Assembly: GCA_964059195.1 (NCBI GenBank)
Contig: CAXKWD010000011.1
Coordinates: 14,389,939-14,453,938, forward strand
DNA: 64,000 nt
DNA from: Ectobius pallidus
Taxonomy: Eukaryota; Arthropoda; Insecta; Blattodea; Ectobiidae
Direction: 5' to 3'
Part shown: positions 11,932-23,945 of the stretch, in pieces
Numbering within the stretch: position 1 is the first letter of the stretch
Layout: the number at the start of each line of letters is the position of its first letter
Program-made: the position numbers and the translations under genes
Notes under the pieces: generated by a model
Seen by the model: only the letters and a program-made list of their open reading frames with translations
What the model was told of the DNA's origin: nothing
Database searches by the model: none

Positions 11932-12171
11932 AATACGGTTTCACGCGAACAAAGATTTGGAGATAATACGGTTTGTCATGAACACTCAGTTTCATGCATT
12001 ATTTGGAAGGGGAATAATAAAGTTTGACTAAAACAGACTTTACAGGATGATAGAGCATATTCAGAAGTATACAAAATCATAAAATTCATTTTCGTCCGAG
12101 GGTGGACTTAATGCCATTTGAAAAGTACCTCCTCATACATATAACTTCATTCAGGTAAGCTAACAGCAGAA

Positions 12172-12481
12172 CAGAATAAAAGCACTCGAAGTGGCTTGCA
12201 CCGAATCGGAATTGTGTCCTTAATCAATGTACATTTCTGTTATTTCAATTTCCAAACAAGTTATGTTGTATAAAATAATCTATTTTTCATGCCGCTTAAT
12301 GGCAACGTATGACGTACTGCACACTGATACTTTCGTGTCCAATAACGAACAGACGGTTTTACCCGATAAAATGCCATCCTCGCGATTCCTACGAGAATAT
12401 TGTAAGATAAACGCCCGTCTTTGGTCTATATCCGAGGAATTGCTAAACGTTATTGATCAATATAAAAAACGGGAATAGTCA
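12172..12481 (+). repeat. dispersed repeat copy 1 with a short open frame
   Basis: Aligns with 30064-30335 in the same orientation. Shared landmarks are TAAAAGCAC, TTGCACCGAATCG-type, ACAAGTTATGTTGTATAAAA and GAGGAATTGCTAAACGTTAT. In this copy a frame runs from ATG 12300 to the stop at 12478, ending in a segment like KINARLWSISEELLNVIDQY. The second copy keeps a very similar C-terminal segment but is broken upstream. I recognise no family. It may be the 5' part of a transposon or a retroposed gene. Confidence 0.6.
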
Positions 12482-12809
12482 CTAGAATAAAATCCATACG
12501 GCTAACTAGTTCCATTTCTTATCTACCTGCGAAATTTTCATTTTATATTATTAAAATTATTTTTACACTTTCTAATTAAGTAACCAGTTCTTTGTAAAAG
12601 CTGACTCGAATGGGATATGGAAACCATAATAATTGTACCTGTAATAATTGTAATAATGAAGAATGTACTTCTCAAATTAGTTTCCTTGGATGTGAACAAG
12701 TTTCTGCTGGTACTTCCGGTGTAAGCAACTATTCTTTTGGTCAAGGGAAATTATTCTCACCGTAACACCGTAAAGTTAAGTCGTCTATCTATCTCTTCAA
12801 TGTCACTAA

Positions 12810-13235
12810 TGGCCGGTTTCTATAAACTCGCGAATTACCTCGGGGTAAATTATCCAATGTACAGAATTTACACAAGAATAACACCACACAAACACAAATA
12901 ATTTAAAGATAGCAATCACTTACACTTGTGGCGAGTTTCTAGATAAATGTCCTCTGGGTAAATATGAAAATGACAGAAAAAATGTTCCTACAGACTCGGG
13001 CTAGATCTTTCCAAGGGTAGATCGTCGGGTTAATTTATCCTTTCATGGATGGCTGGATAAAATTTAACCTCTTTGTAGGATCAATAATAATTTAAACAAT
13101 GAGAATCAAAGCCTTCTGAATTAAATTAACTGTACAACTCCAAGGCCTTGCTCATATTATTGTGGGTGAAATGGAACTAATTTGCCCATGGATAATTTAC
13201 CCATAGGTAATTCACAATTTTGTAGAAACCGGGCG
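12810..13235. mobile_element. Harbinger-like MITE, copy 1
   Basis: Ends read TGGCCGGTTTCTATAAACTC on the left and the inverse GTAGAAACCGGGCG on the right, with a GAATTACC block inside both. TAA at 12807-12809 and 13236-13238 is the 3-bp target duplication typical of PIF/Harbinger elements. It has 426 bp and no transposase frame. A second copy in the opposite orientation is at 26124-26534. Confidence 0.8.
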
Positions 13236-13238
13236 TAA

Positions 13239-13932
13239 GTTAGAGAATGATTCTATTTTCTTTTCTTCCTGTAAAATTTTATGAAATGCACATGGAAAGT
13301 TTTGCCGGAAGATTGCGATGTACTACAAAGATAGCAGCAAGGATAATTAGAAAAATCCATTTTTGTTTTCTATGTTTATAGTGTATGTGCCAGGGAACAT
13401 GAAATAGCAATTAATGTCACCTACAAAGTATTGATTACATGTAGACGCAGTTTAATTACAAACAGCAAACAAATAGCGATAATGTTATTCTGGTACATGC
13501 GTTATCGTGGTGGCCTATCTTTTGCTTGCGTGCAGACTTGGCTGCGTGCTTCTCGACCTTCACCAGGCCCATATCTTCAGGTCTCTGTAGGTTTCTCCAC
13601 GACTTACAGCTAACCTTGCTACTTCCTGTCATCCATTGTTACAAAGATATTGATTCTCTCGTCTTGTATATCAGCTGTATACATCGAATTAACCCTTGCA
13701 ATCACGTTTATTTACGAATTCGTGCATAGTCATCGTATCTACATGACAGACAAATAATACCTATTGGGATGGCAGGAACACATTTATATCCAAACTTTCA
13801 GCAGATCTACACATTGCTGCTGTCTGTACCTGACCAACTGCGCTGGGGCAGAGCAAAACAATCTCATATTCCGGCCTGTGCCTATTTCATGCATCAGTGA
13901 ACTATCTTGCTTCGTTAAGGGGGGGGCATACA
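13239..13932. other. no gene seen
   Basis: No recognisable coding segment or repeat. Confidence 0.35.
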
Positions 13933-14595
13933 GCTTTGAGTGAAATTCATAGGTGAAAAATATACGAATTTCGTTTTTCCCCCTCAGCAATGAATTGCTC
14001 TACAACCTTGCAATCTGTCATACTCTTTATTGACTACATCTACAATTGCATATTATTTTCAAAATTATTCAAACTGTTACAGTTATGGGTTATTATCGTT
14101 ACAAAATGGCAACCACGTTTCGTGCACTAAAATGCCGTTTCCGTAATAATTTCCACAAATGGCAATATTTTGTAGTATTTCTTCTATCTATTTGCAAACA
14201 TCATATGAACAACTTCTTCTACAATCTTTGGAATATCTGCAATATAAATATTTTTAAAAATTCTTTTTCATTTATATATATATATATAAAGTATTAATGT
14301 TAAATGGATGGTTGTAGATAGTGTTGTTCATATGATATTAACAAATACACAGAATAATAATCTCCCAGAAATATTATCATTTGTGGAAATGATAAAGGAA
14401 ACGGCATTTCAGTGCACAAAATGTTACTGCCAATTTGTAACGATAATTACCCGTAACTGAAACAGTTTGATTAATTTTTAAAATAATATGCAGTTGTAGA
14501 AGTACCGGTAGTTAATAAAGAGTATGTCAGATTTAAAGATTGTAGAGCAATTCATTGCTGAGAAAAAAATAATTAAATTCACCTATTTCTTAAAG
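13933..14595. repeat. foldback repeat with arms of about 280 bp
   Basis: 13933-14215 is the inverse of 14311-14595 at roughly 80-85% by eye. Landmarks are GCAATGAATTGCTCTACAA, ACTCTTTATT, AATGCCGTTTCC, CACAAATG and CATATGAACAAC. The loop is about 95 bp and includes a TA run. A transcript from either strand would form a long imperfect hairpin. No target duplication was found. Confidence 0.8.
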
Positions 14596-15013
14596 CCTCG
14601 GCAATTCGCCTGCCCGCTTGTTATGGAGGAAAGTTGAGGATTTCTCCACTACTCACCGATTGGCGCTAACGCTCAACCCTGGCACATTCTGGGGCAAGGC
14701 TATAAACACCCTCACACCTTAATCATCTTATTATTAAACTAGGATAATTTTATTAACCCATGGTCGGATCACTGTGAAATTTGTGCAGAAATAATCTACA
14801 CACGGTTAAAAGAGAGCCTTAGGAAAGCGTGCACAACATTTTTTATTTCATTTTATATATATTGCCAGTCACATGAATTCATGGAGTGTGAAGGAAATTT
14901 CACTATGGGACATTTTTTTTTTCGACCCGAAAACATTTAGTTATGGTTTAGCGAAATTCTTGAATTTTATTATAAATCAAGTAGAACCTTTGTCTTGAAT
15001 GGTTTACGAGTAA
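14596..15013. other. no gene seen
   Basis: CCTCGGCAATTCGC near 14597 recurs in inverted form near 17740, a shared repeat fragment. Nothing else recognised. Confidence 0.35.
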
Positions 15014-15021
15014 TTCATGAG

Positions 15022-16735
15022 TAGAGACAGGCACAATATGAAGAAAATTTTGCCAAAATATGAAATTTATTTATGCTATATATGAAATTATGAAGAAAAA
15101 AACTAAAAATATTATGAAATGCAATAAATCACCAATTTTATCATCTGAATATTTGTTATTTGATTTAAGACAACACACAAAGGAATATCTAACATATTCA
15201 CAATGAGAGGGCAAAATAAAAACACTAGTTAACTGGTAATTAATACGTTAAATATTCACAATATTCTATTCACCTACATTTTTCACATCAGATCATCACA
15301 TCAACTAATATTTATTACAATAAGATAAAAGCAGCTTTTCAATGTTTTCTGGCAAAAAGTGCATCTTCTGTCGGTAAGAAACGTCTGAACTGTGTGTGTG
15401 TCTTTTTAATTTTTTTTTTTATGTATAATGCTATTTGTGTGTTGTTTCAGCTGAAATTTTGTGTTTGCAGATACCAGTATTAAAAAATAAATTAATAACA
15501 AAATTATTATGTAATTCAGTCATCCATTTGTTCAGAATAAAGATAACGGCGAAAGCCAAATATTAAGTGCACTTTAAGCTCCGCCCACTCGATCACTCAA
15601 TATTCACATTTTGTTTCTCAGGGAAGCAGGTGACAAACTATCCTTGTATATTGTCGCCGACACTCCCGACAGTACCAAATATTAAAAATGCGAGAGTGCC
15701 CCTTGTAACAAATATTAAAACTGCTAGAATGCCCCTTGTACCGAATATTAAAAATTCTATAGCACCCCTTGTACCAAATATTAAAAATTCTAGAGCGCCC
15801 CTTGTACCAAATATTAATTGCGAGAATATGTGCCTTGTACCCAACGGTTTGTCAGCCTATTCATCCTCGAAGAATTCGCTAGATCACGGCATAAAATGAA
15901 TTGCTTCACTGGGGGAGGGCTGGCCGGGATATGTCTCATGCCAAGATGCATCTTATATTTGTTCTTTCCCAAGATATCAAATGTAGCGTAAACATAATTT
16001 GAATGTTAGTACATATTTGTCTTTAGATAATATTACACAGGTAATAAAAAGTCACTATATTCCATACTTAACACTTTTGTTACAAAATGTGCACATAACA
16101 ATCGTTCCATCTGTTTTAAAACAGTTTAACTCCGTCACCAATTGCGCATTCCAGATTTAGGCACACGATCCAAATCACCACGAATCGCAAACAACACATA
16201 AATGAATATTCCCTCCTCCCTGCTAGTGAGCTGGTTCCTGTAACTGTAAACATTCCCTACCTCCGCCCTTGCTGTCGAGTTATCTTTTGGAATGCAAGGA
16301 ATGTGACTACTTCCAAACAATATGTAGAAATCCCATTCCTGTTCATAGTGGAAGTAGGCTATTATTAGAGTGGAATTGTGTTGGGTACCTCTTAACAGTT
16401 AGAAGTGTTGCCAAATGTCTTAGCTTTCTGGAGTTAGCGGTTTAGGGATTTGAGATGCGATTCCAGGAAATTTTTTCAAAACATTTTAATAATGTGGAAA
16501 ACTCAATTCATTTGTCAAATAAGTATTAATGAAGGAAAAATTTGCAAATCATACAAAACATGAAGCTTTATGAAGATTTTCAAGGAATATGAAGATTTTA
16601 CCAAAATATTATGAAATATGAACTTTTTTCTTGCGTGCATTGCCATCTAAACTTCGTGATTCGTAAAGTTCCGAGTTTTCAGAGTGCTAGGAGCCATATT
16701 TTAGAATATGAAATTTCATATTTTGCCTCTCTCTA
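15022..16735. mobile_element. non-autonomous hAT element with perfect target duplication
   Basis: The left end TAGAGACAGGCACAATATGA and the right end (inverse: TAGAGAGAGGCAAAATATGA) are terminal inverted repeats of hAT type. They are flanked by an exact 8-bp duplication TTCATGAG at 15014-15021 and 16736-16743. ATATGA motifs are repeated inside both ends, as is usual for hAT transposase binding regions. The 1,714-bp interior has no transposase motif and holds a 33-bp tandem repeat at 15666-15840. Confidence 0.9.
15666..15840 (+). repeat. 33-bp minisatellite, about 5 units
   Basis: Units share CAAATATTAAAA and GCCCCTTGTA. The unit length is a multiple of three, so both strands stay open: 15567-15899 on plus gives an 11-residue repeat of the form VPNIKNSRAPL, and 15638-15844 is open on minus. 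The open frames follow from the repeat and are not evidence of a gene. Confidence 0.9.
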
Positions 16736-16743
16736 TTCATGAG

Positions 16744-18434
16744 TAATTATTCTAGGCGCTAAAGTTATCGGAATGATTGAGACGACGGGTAAGTATATAT
16801 TCCATACTGAGGTATTAGTAAGCCTGTTTTCCATAACATACCAGCAATAACGTAAAAATCCGACTCTCCTAATAAAACACATATTAGCTGATTACCTGTA
16901 TCCATAAACCTTTCAAATTGAATGCTTTACTGGAATTCCGACAGATGCAAGCTGCATTACTCTTATTTAATCATTTTATGTGTTATTTATTTTATTTTAT
17001 GTTAAATTACTTGAGTAATTTTATGTATAATTATCTTATCAAATGACTTATTAGCTAAATACCCTATCATGACCTTTTCAAATTTCAGTATAATTTTACA
17101 ACATAAAAACGTACACTAGCTTGTTATAATTCTGATGAATATTTTAATACAAATAAAGTAAAAAAGAGAAAAATCGGAAATTGAACATAACAGAACGATA
17201 ACTAATATAATTCCATGTACATCATGATAAATGTGTAGTAGGCCTACATAAAGACAACCTAACAGATAATGTTCCACCTAGGTATAAAAGTGACTTGTAT
17301 ATGGGGCTATTTCCATTTGCTTTCATTCCCTTTGTGTAATCTATATTTAGGAAAAAATGTGTATTGTAGATGGTGCGCAGAATGGTACGCAACAATAGAC
17401 TATCTGAAGAAAAAATGGCATTAAACTAATGCTAAGGTGCTCAACAAGAGACATCTGTCGGACTACCATTCATGTTTTAGCACACATCAACTCTGAGCAT
17501 AAAATAAGAAATAATGCTAAGAGGAGAAAACTTACCTTTCACTAATTCACAACGTTCAGGTCACAAACATTATTATTAATTACTTCAAGGAATACAAACT
17601 TTCCCAATATAAAACAACAAGCTTTTCCGCTCACGCTCTCATTAGGCCTATAACAATGATAACACGGGTCGAGCGTCAACGCCTCTATCGGCAAAATGTT
17701 GCGAAAAAGAGTGATTTCGCCAATTTCCATAAGCGAGTGGCGAATTGCCGAGGATTTAAGAGCATACAAGCAAACTAGCTCAAAGTTGTTACAAAAAAAA
17801 GTATGTGTAAGAATTTTCATTTTTATTCCGTTTCAAGATAGAGGTCCGATTTAATGGTTCCAATTGATGTAATGTTCACCTTCTTTCAACGATTCTAGCC
17901 AAACGGTTCATATTATACAAATTTGAGGATTACTTCCACTTTCGGGTGTAAAATTTTCTGCAACTTTCTCCCCAAAACTTCTGACATCGGTTTGTTGGTT
18001 TATCGGTATTCCGTCGGTTAGTTTGTACATGCATTTGTTAAGCAGTACGGCCAAATGCATTGTTCAGTTTTCTTCCAATTTGCCATAATTGTTCGTTAAA
18101 ATCGTTAAAAACGACTTTTGTGTAAGGATTTTTCATTCGGTTTCAAGATGTGGCTGTCTTAACTGATGATTCTATTTGGACGCGAGGTCTATTGTCTAGT
18201 TAATTCTACTTTACTTCACTTTCTTGTCTTAGTTACGGCATTACATCTCCCTGTGCTCGGGTAATTGAGATTGGACTTAAAGTATACGGGATTGAACTCC
18301 GAATGGGAAGGAAATCTAATCCACTAAATAAAGCATTTTAAAACCCTGGAAAGGAGGTTCCATGGGGGAAATTTGCTACAAGTTCACACTTGTATCTTTT
18401 CCCACTTTCGTTGTTCTTTTGTATAGTAAATGAC
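16744..18434. other. no gene seen
   Basis: A short imperfect direct repeat (GTGTAAG...TTTCAAGAT near 17800 and 18120) and a GAATTGCCGAGG fragment near 17745 are the only repeats noticed. No coding segment recognised. Confidence 0.35.
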
Positions 18435-18683
18435 CAGATTTCCTCAACATTTTCGAAGCCGATGACCTCTAAAATGTTTTAAAAAATTTACGGACCCCTA
18501 ATTTTACATCCAATTTTTAATATTTGGGGTATTAATTATAGGTCATTATAACGAAATATGTGAAAAAATGTTACTTCTTTAATTTCCACTTGCTTTATGA
18601 TATTTTTTAATCATGTCTGCGGACCATCTGCACGATCTTTGCGGACCACCAGTGGTCCGCGGACCATAGGTTGAGAAACGCTG
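18435..18683 (+). mobile_element. hAT-like MITE family CAGCGTTTCTCAACC, copy A
   Basis: The right end GGTTGAGAAACGCTG is intact; the left end is mutated (CAGATTTCCTCAAC). Flanks TAAATGAC and TAATAGAC match at 6 of 8 positions, a decayed 8-bp duplication. The body aligns with 39872-40306 and with the inverse of 50603-50859. Its GGACCACCAGTGGTCC palindrome is also in copy B. Confidence 0.8.
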
Positions 18684-19343
18684 TAATAGACTAATATTTA
18701 CTCATGTATCCCCACCTAGGCATAGAACCTTTTATCAAACTTTCTTAAGTACGTATGTCTAGAGACGATACAAAGGGCAGACTCCTATGCAATGTGGTTA
18801 TCACTGTACCAGGCCTTTTAAATATTAATCCAGTATTTACCGTAACGAACCTGGTAACCCCAGAAAACCAGTCAGGATGGCTGTGGTGACCTTCTGGAGT
18901 GTTTCCTTCACTCGCAGATCGTTTAGAAGTTGTGAAATTAACAAACTCTGGCCCACAACTAATTATTTTACAGCAGCTCAAACGTACAATTCTTATTTTT
19001 GTGTGAAACGTTTTAAACTAAGAAGGTAGTTTAATTTTCTAATAGGAAAAACACACAATTTTCTTTTTTCATTGTTACTACAGATTTATATCTGAGGAAT
19101 AAGAATAAGCAATTATAATTTTCAATTTATCAATATTTGAGCTCTAATTTGCATTGCAAATACGTAAGTTTTGACCCTTTGGACCCTTTTCCAAACGCTT
19201 AGCGAATCTACAATAACTTCTATACTACTGGTCATAGACATCTGAATTAAATTATGTTTTGAAAAGGAATTTTCAAACCTTCTGTTGGTACCTCCGTCAA
19301 TCCTCAACTTTCACTTGTTTCTGGCATGCAATGGGCATGTTCT
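18684..19343. other. no gene seen
   Basis: Nothing recognised. Confidence 0.35.
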
Positions 19344-19354
19344 GATTAAATTTC

Positions 19355-19809
19355 TTTCTTTCTTTCTTTCTTTTTCGTAGTTTTACCTCTCCCTTTTAGG
19401 ATTTAAGCGACCCAAGCCGCCCGGGCCTTACAGGGCCGCGACCTGTCGGGAGAGGGATTACCTTTGGATCACATACATACTTTTTTGACCACACAAGGAC
19501 ATGGAGGGCCTCCCCGGATGAGTGATCAGCCCAATGCCGGGGCCACCTCCGAGACAACACGAACACATAGGACGATACACACCATTCACACACACACTCA
19601 CTCAGAACAAGGCGAGGATGATGATGATGATAATGACGGCCAGATGATATCCGGGGACCACAAGGGCCTGAAGTTACCTGACATTTGTCTCATAGGTGAG
19701 GGAAAACCCCGGAAAAAACCTCACCTAGGTAACTTGTCCCGACCAGGAATCGAACCCGGGCCCGCTGCGTGAGAGGATTGGACGCATCCCCTGAGCCACA
19801 GCGGTGGAC
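19355..19809 (-). mobile_element. tRNA-derived SINE, family D copy 1
   Basis: On the minus strand it begins with an A-box-like TGTGGCTCAGGGGATGCG, has a B box CGGGTTCGATTCC, and ends in a GAAA-rich tail (plus strand TTTC repeats at 19355-19373). It is flanked by a perfect 11-bp duplication GATTAAATTTC at 19344-19354 and 19810-19820, proving retroposition. It aligns throughout with 51985-52406, and a plus-strand frame at 19464-19772 is a by-product. Confidence 0.9.
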
Positions 19810-19820
19810 GATTAAATTTC

Positions 19821-20880
19821 AAATGTAGATATTAATTGGATAAACTTAATCACCATTTTCTCAGTTTACACTTTCTCATATTATGGTACTCGTTATTAAA
19901 AGAACTATTAATAAAAAATGGATGAAATTTTGTTTGTACATTATAAAGATCCATATTAGTAAAATTAGGAAATGTTTTTGCAGTGAGGTTCATACAAGAA
20001 AAAAAAAAAAAAGATATCACAAAAATTTTAGACATTTTGAAATGTAAGAAAAGTATCTTAAAACCTATTAGCGTAATATAAACAATATTAGGTGTTTTAG
20101 AGGTAAAGTTGCAAAAAGGAATCTTGAAATTTTCATATACTCGTATATATCTCTAATAGTTTTTTCTTTTTTTGTTATAGTTCGAAGATCATTAATTTAA
20201 CATTGCCGAGATAGGCAGTACCTTCCCATCTTAAAGATTTGTAGAGAGGTGAAAGTTTGAGTGTGAAATAACCCATTAGGCCTGTGTAGTCTTGGTCCTG
20301 GCTTATTATAAACCATTTTGACACTTTAGTTTATTAATGCTTACAAAGTGAACTTTATCAGGATCTCATGGAACTTGTTAAGGTATCACCTTGTTTCGAG
20401 ATTCAATATGGCAGTGGGTAGATAGTTCTATTTTGTTTACACCTAGTTTTATCTAACGGAGTTGAAAAATTGAACTTCGTCACGTGATGAAAATTGTTTT
20501 TAGTCACGCCACTAACCAAGCGACATCCCCATGCATTCCACCGCCATCTACTATCAATAATACTTATTTCTTCTTGAATCTACAAAATGCAGGTTTTACA
20601 AGGATCAACTTGCAGAATGATGTCTCGTTTCGCAATAAAACACACGACTGGAAGGAAGCCGTGAACATCCCAGGAGCTTTCTGGAAGCATAACATTACAT
20701 TTGTGTATAACAATGTTTAGGCATTTAGGATCCTTGTATCTCACCTCGGGATTGCTTAATTCTATACATACGCAATACAATAATTCAGTTCAATTTATTA
20801 TCGCCTTTGAGTATGAAGTACAATAGGCTATGTCACTAAAAGTGTGTATAAATCATTATTCTATTACTAAAATACTTACA
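19821..20880. other. no gene seen
   Basis: Poly-A run near 20000. The open frame at 20484-20720 has no recognisable product. Confidence 0.35.
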
Positions 20881-20893
20881 TACTATACACAAT

Positions 20894-21345
20894 TCAATTG
20901 TTACACATTAATATGATTATAATTAAAATCAAACATTCGTCAAGACTATAAAATGGATTATTTTTCAGCCAGGTCTGGATTTTGAACTTGAATCCTCTAA
21001 AATTAAGCAATTTTGCAAGATAAGGAAGTTTGTTAAAAATGGATACTGTTATAAATACATGCGTGGATTTAGTTTTAGATAATATAGTAAAAGATATATG
21101 AATGTGGTTGCTATGTTTTGTGTTATATGTATGAATGTCATTCCTTGGGCAAAAATTATTAAGATTTTTCTTTAAAAACAACAAAGCTTCAAGTATATAC
21201 AAATTATACACTGTCATGATTCTTTCTTGTAAAAAAAGTGGCCTGCATGGTAAATTAGGGTCTGATTTAGTTATACTTCCAATGACAATTTGACTGCAAC
21301 AGATGCAGTAGTGGAGTGTCCACTCGAACAAGAACAGTTTTTTTT
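20894..21345 (-). pseudogene. non-LTR retrotransposon 3' end (reverse transcriptase C-terminus)
   Basis: The minus-strand frame 20894-21331 (145 codons) carries CRPLFLQERIMTVYNLYILE, then NDIHTYNTKHSNHIHISFT and FNKLPYLAKLLNF. It ends in WLKNNPFYSLDECL shortly before the stop. This is the characteristic C-terminal tail of CR1/Jockey-group reverse transcriptases, downstream of the catalytic domain. The polymerase and endonuclease parts are absent, so this is a 5'-truncated copy. The break is near 21345, beside a T-run. The frame is still open, suggesting a fairly recent insertion. The clade assignment is approximate. Confidence 0.8.
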
Positions 21346-21884
21346 TTCACGGTGACGTTAGAGTTGCGCAGGATACTCTAAGTCATGGTTATGTATGATG
21401 ACGAGGTAGGCTCTTCAGTAATCCACGATTTGTAATCAAGTGTGGCCCAGTGCGGGGAATAATGATTAATATTGAACTTACACTAATTCTACATAATAGC
21501 TACTAATACTGTGAGGTTTCACACTCTACGTCTTTGGTGACAGCCAGGATTCAATCCCGACTACTCATGTGGGATTTGTATCAATGGAAACACATGAACT
21601 GGAAATGCACGTTTCTAGGAGTACCATATTACCCCTGTGCATAGTAATAATGACTTAATTTGTAATTATTAGGTATGCAAGGAGCAAATTAATATACTGC
21701 TTTATAGTGTTTTCAAACATTTCCCGTATATGCTGTCATAGCGGTTCATTTTGCCTACATACATAAAGTATGTGCATCATTTCCTATTACAGCTTCTACC
21801 TTTTGTAGTTGAATTTTACATCTCAAGCTTACCTGTGGCTTTACTTCCTCGCATAGTATCAGCTGTACAGAAATATGTTATATA
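21346..21884. other. no gene seen
   Basis: Nothing recognised. Confidence 0.35.
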
Positions 21885-22408
21885 CAGGGTGGCGCAGAGA
21901 AATGGGAAAATTTGAAATACTTAGGAAAAATGAAGGAAACTTAAAAAACTTTATTGGATGCTGGAAATATGTTCTTCAAGAGTGAAAATTTCGTTACGCA
22001 TTTTTTTCTTTAAATTATTTCGCTTAAGTGCTGTCCATTTCGCAGTACAGATTCTGTAAGTCGATTCTGAATATTTTTCACAGCCCGGCGCAATGTGTTC
22101 TCAGGGACAGCTGGGTAAGGTTTGTTGGTTTAGTCTGGTTTACAACGCTCTTCAGATATCCTCATAAAAAATAATAACAAACTGAGAGGTCTGGAGACCG
22201 CGGCGGCCAAGCGATGTTAGCGTTCCTTGAAATAATGCAGTCTCCAAACAAACGTCTCACTGCTACCATAGATTGTCGGGCAGTGTGTGAGATGGTTCCA
22301 TTCTGTCGAAACCAGGTTTGCTGAATGTCAAAATTTGGAAGAGAATGGTGCCTTGGTCCCAAAATCCAATATCAACTTCTAATTTTCCCGTTTCTCTCTG
22401 CCACCCTT
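21885..22408 (-). mobile_element. mariner-like element, internally deleted, with transposase remnant
   Basis: Ends CAGGGTGGCGCAGAGAAATG (left) and the inverse of AATTTTCCCGTTTCTCTCTG-CCACCC (right) form terminal inverted repeats; TA precedes the left end. The minus frame 22162-22362 has the mariner/Tc-type catalytic block: WFRQNGTISHTARQSM, then IAWPPRSPDLSVCYYFL. In related enzymes the glutamine-glutamate/aspartate region and the PRSPDL motif carry the second and third catalytic acids; here the first part reads QNG. A TGA interrupts just after YYFL, where W is expected. The N-terminal half is deleted. Confidence 0.85.
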
Positions 22409-22514
22409 GGCCGCCGCGGTCTCCAGACCTCTCAGTTTGTTATTATTTTTTATGAGGACATCTGAAGAGCGTTGTATACCAGACTAAACCAACAAACCTT
22501 ACCCAGCTGTCCCT
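22407..22514 (+). repeat. inverted duplicate of the mariner-like transposase C-terminal segment
   Basis: 108 bp matching the inverse of 22103-22210 with only about two differences. It includes the same TGA after YYFL. It starts immediately at the right terminal repeat of the mariner-like element. The high identity points to a recent duplication or gene conversion. Confidence 0.9.
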
Positions 22515-23945
22515 CTGGGTCTCTTTTGACACCACAGTGATTGTATTATTTGTGTGATTATAAAAAATGTTGTCATCATTGATAAATGATGTAATGTAAA
22601 ATAATTGCAAAACAGCAATAATGTCTATTTGATAACAATACATTTTGTGAAAACAACACCATTATTTCAAGATATAATTAAGTTACATATATTGTGATAT
22701 AAATTGTGATCTTTTACTTTCTATACATATTGTTTTAATTTTAGTTCGAAAAACCATTCCTACTTTATCGAATATAATATAACACGTCTTAGTACACCAA
22801 AATACAACTGCTAATTGAAGTCTGAATTTTTACAACAATTCCCGGGTCTTTATTGCCAGTCACTGCTGCCAGTCTTCTTGACTTTTTTTATAAACACAAG
22901 CCAACTTACTTTCAACGTTCATATAATTATAAGCATGTTACCCAATTATAGTAAAATGTCAGCAGAAAGCATATCAGGAGGATCAGAATCATATATCAAC
23001 TTTAAAAATAATTTCTTTATAATTAATTTTACTCGGGAACAAAAAAGATATCAGATACGAAGGGAGAGTTAATTCCCAGGAGCTAAGCTAAGACGTGATT
23101 ACGTATAACTAATATATGCATTGCTTGCCACCGAGATTAAATTAGTAGCCTACCTAGTTTTTAACGTTGGTTCCCCTTGCAACACCAGAACAGATGTTAT
23201 TAGTGATTTAATTTCCTCCGCTTTTATCATGTCCTCAATCGCTATAGTTTAATAATAGTAAACAATACACATGTGTTGCGAGCATTGTAGAATTTTGGAA
23301 ATTTAAGAAGAGTTGCCTTCGGCTATTCCTCGATTTTCCCATACCATGGTCGTATTTCAGTAAGCTTTCCAGAAGCGAAACTTCCTTTCTCTTTTCATGC
23401 GCCTGTTGACGGGTTTTCTATATACATTAGAACTTTTCAGACATTTAAACTATTCAAAACATCTTTTTTAAGGAAAAATTACCTTAAGAAAGAAATTAGA
23501 ATCCAAGGTACTGCTATTTTGCCTCCTGTACAATTACTGTACGTAAATATCCGGACCATCAAACTCATCCTCTGGATCTGCAAGACGTCGCTGTATGATT
23601 TCAGGAGGAATCCTGCATCTGCGATTCCGAGAGAGATATTCGGGACGATATCGTTCCTTACACACATTTGGGAGGTCACTGCTTTGAATTACGGGGCTGG
23701 CCATTTTTTCAGGAATTTTACGGTCGTATAATAAGTCCTATATTGGAATAGACGCGTTTAAGTCCATATTTATTTAACCTAATCTGACTCAACTGACCTC
23801 AGTTTCCTGTCTCAGCACCCTTATTTACTTACTCTGGCATTGCAAACCCTTGTTTTCTATGTCAAATGATTTAGTGGCTTTAACAGAAAATGACAAGACA
23901 TTATAGATATATGCATATGCATTCATGAATCACAGATTATTCCTC
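22515..23945. other. no gene seen
   Basis: Unassigned. Overlapping plus and minus frames at 23479-23731 show no recognisable domain. Confidence 0.35.
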
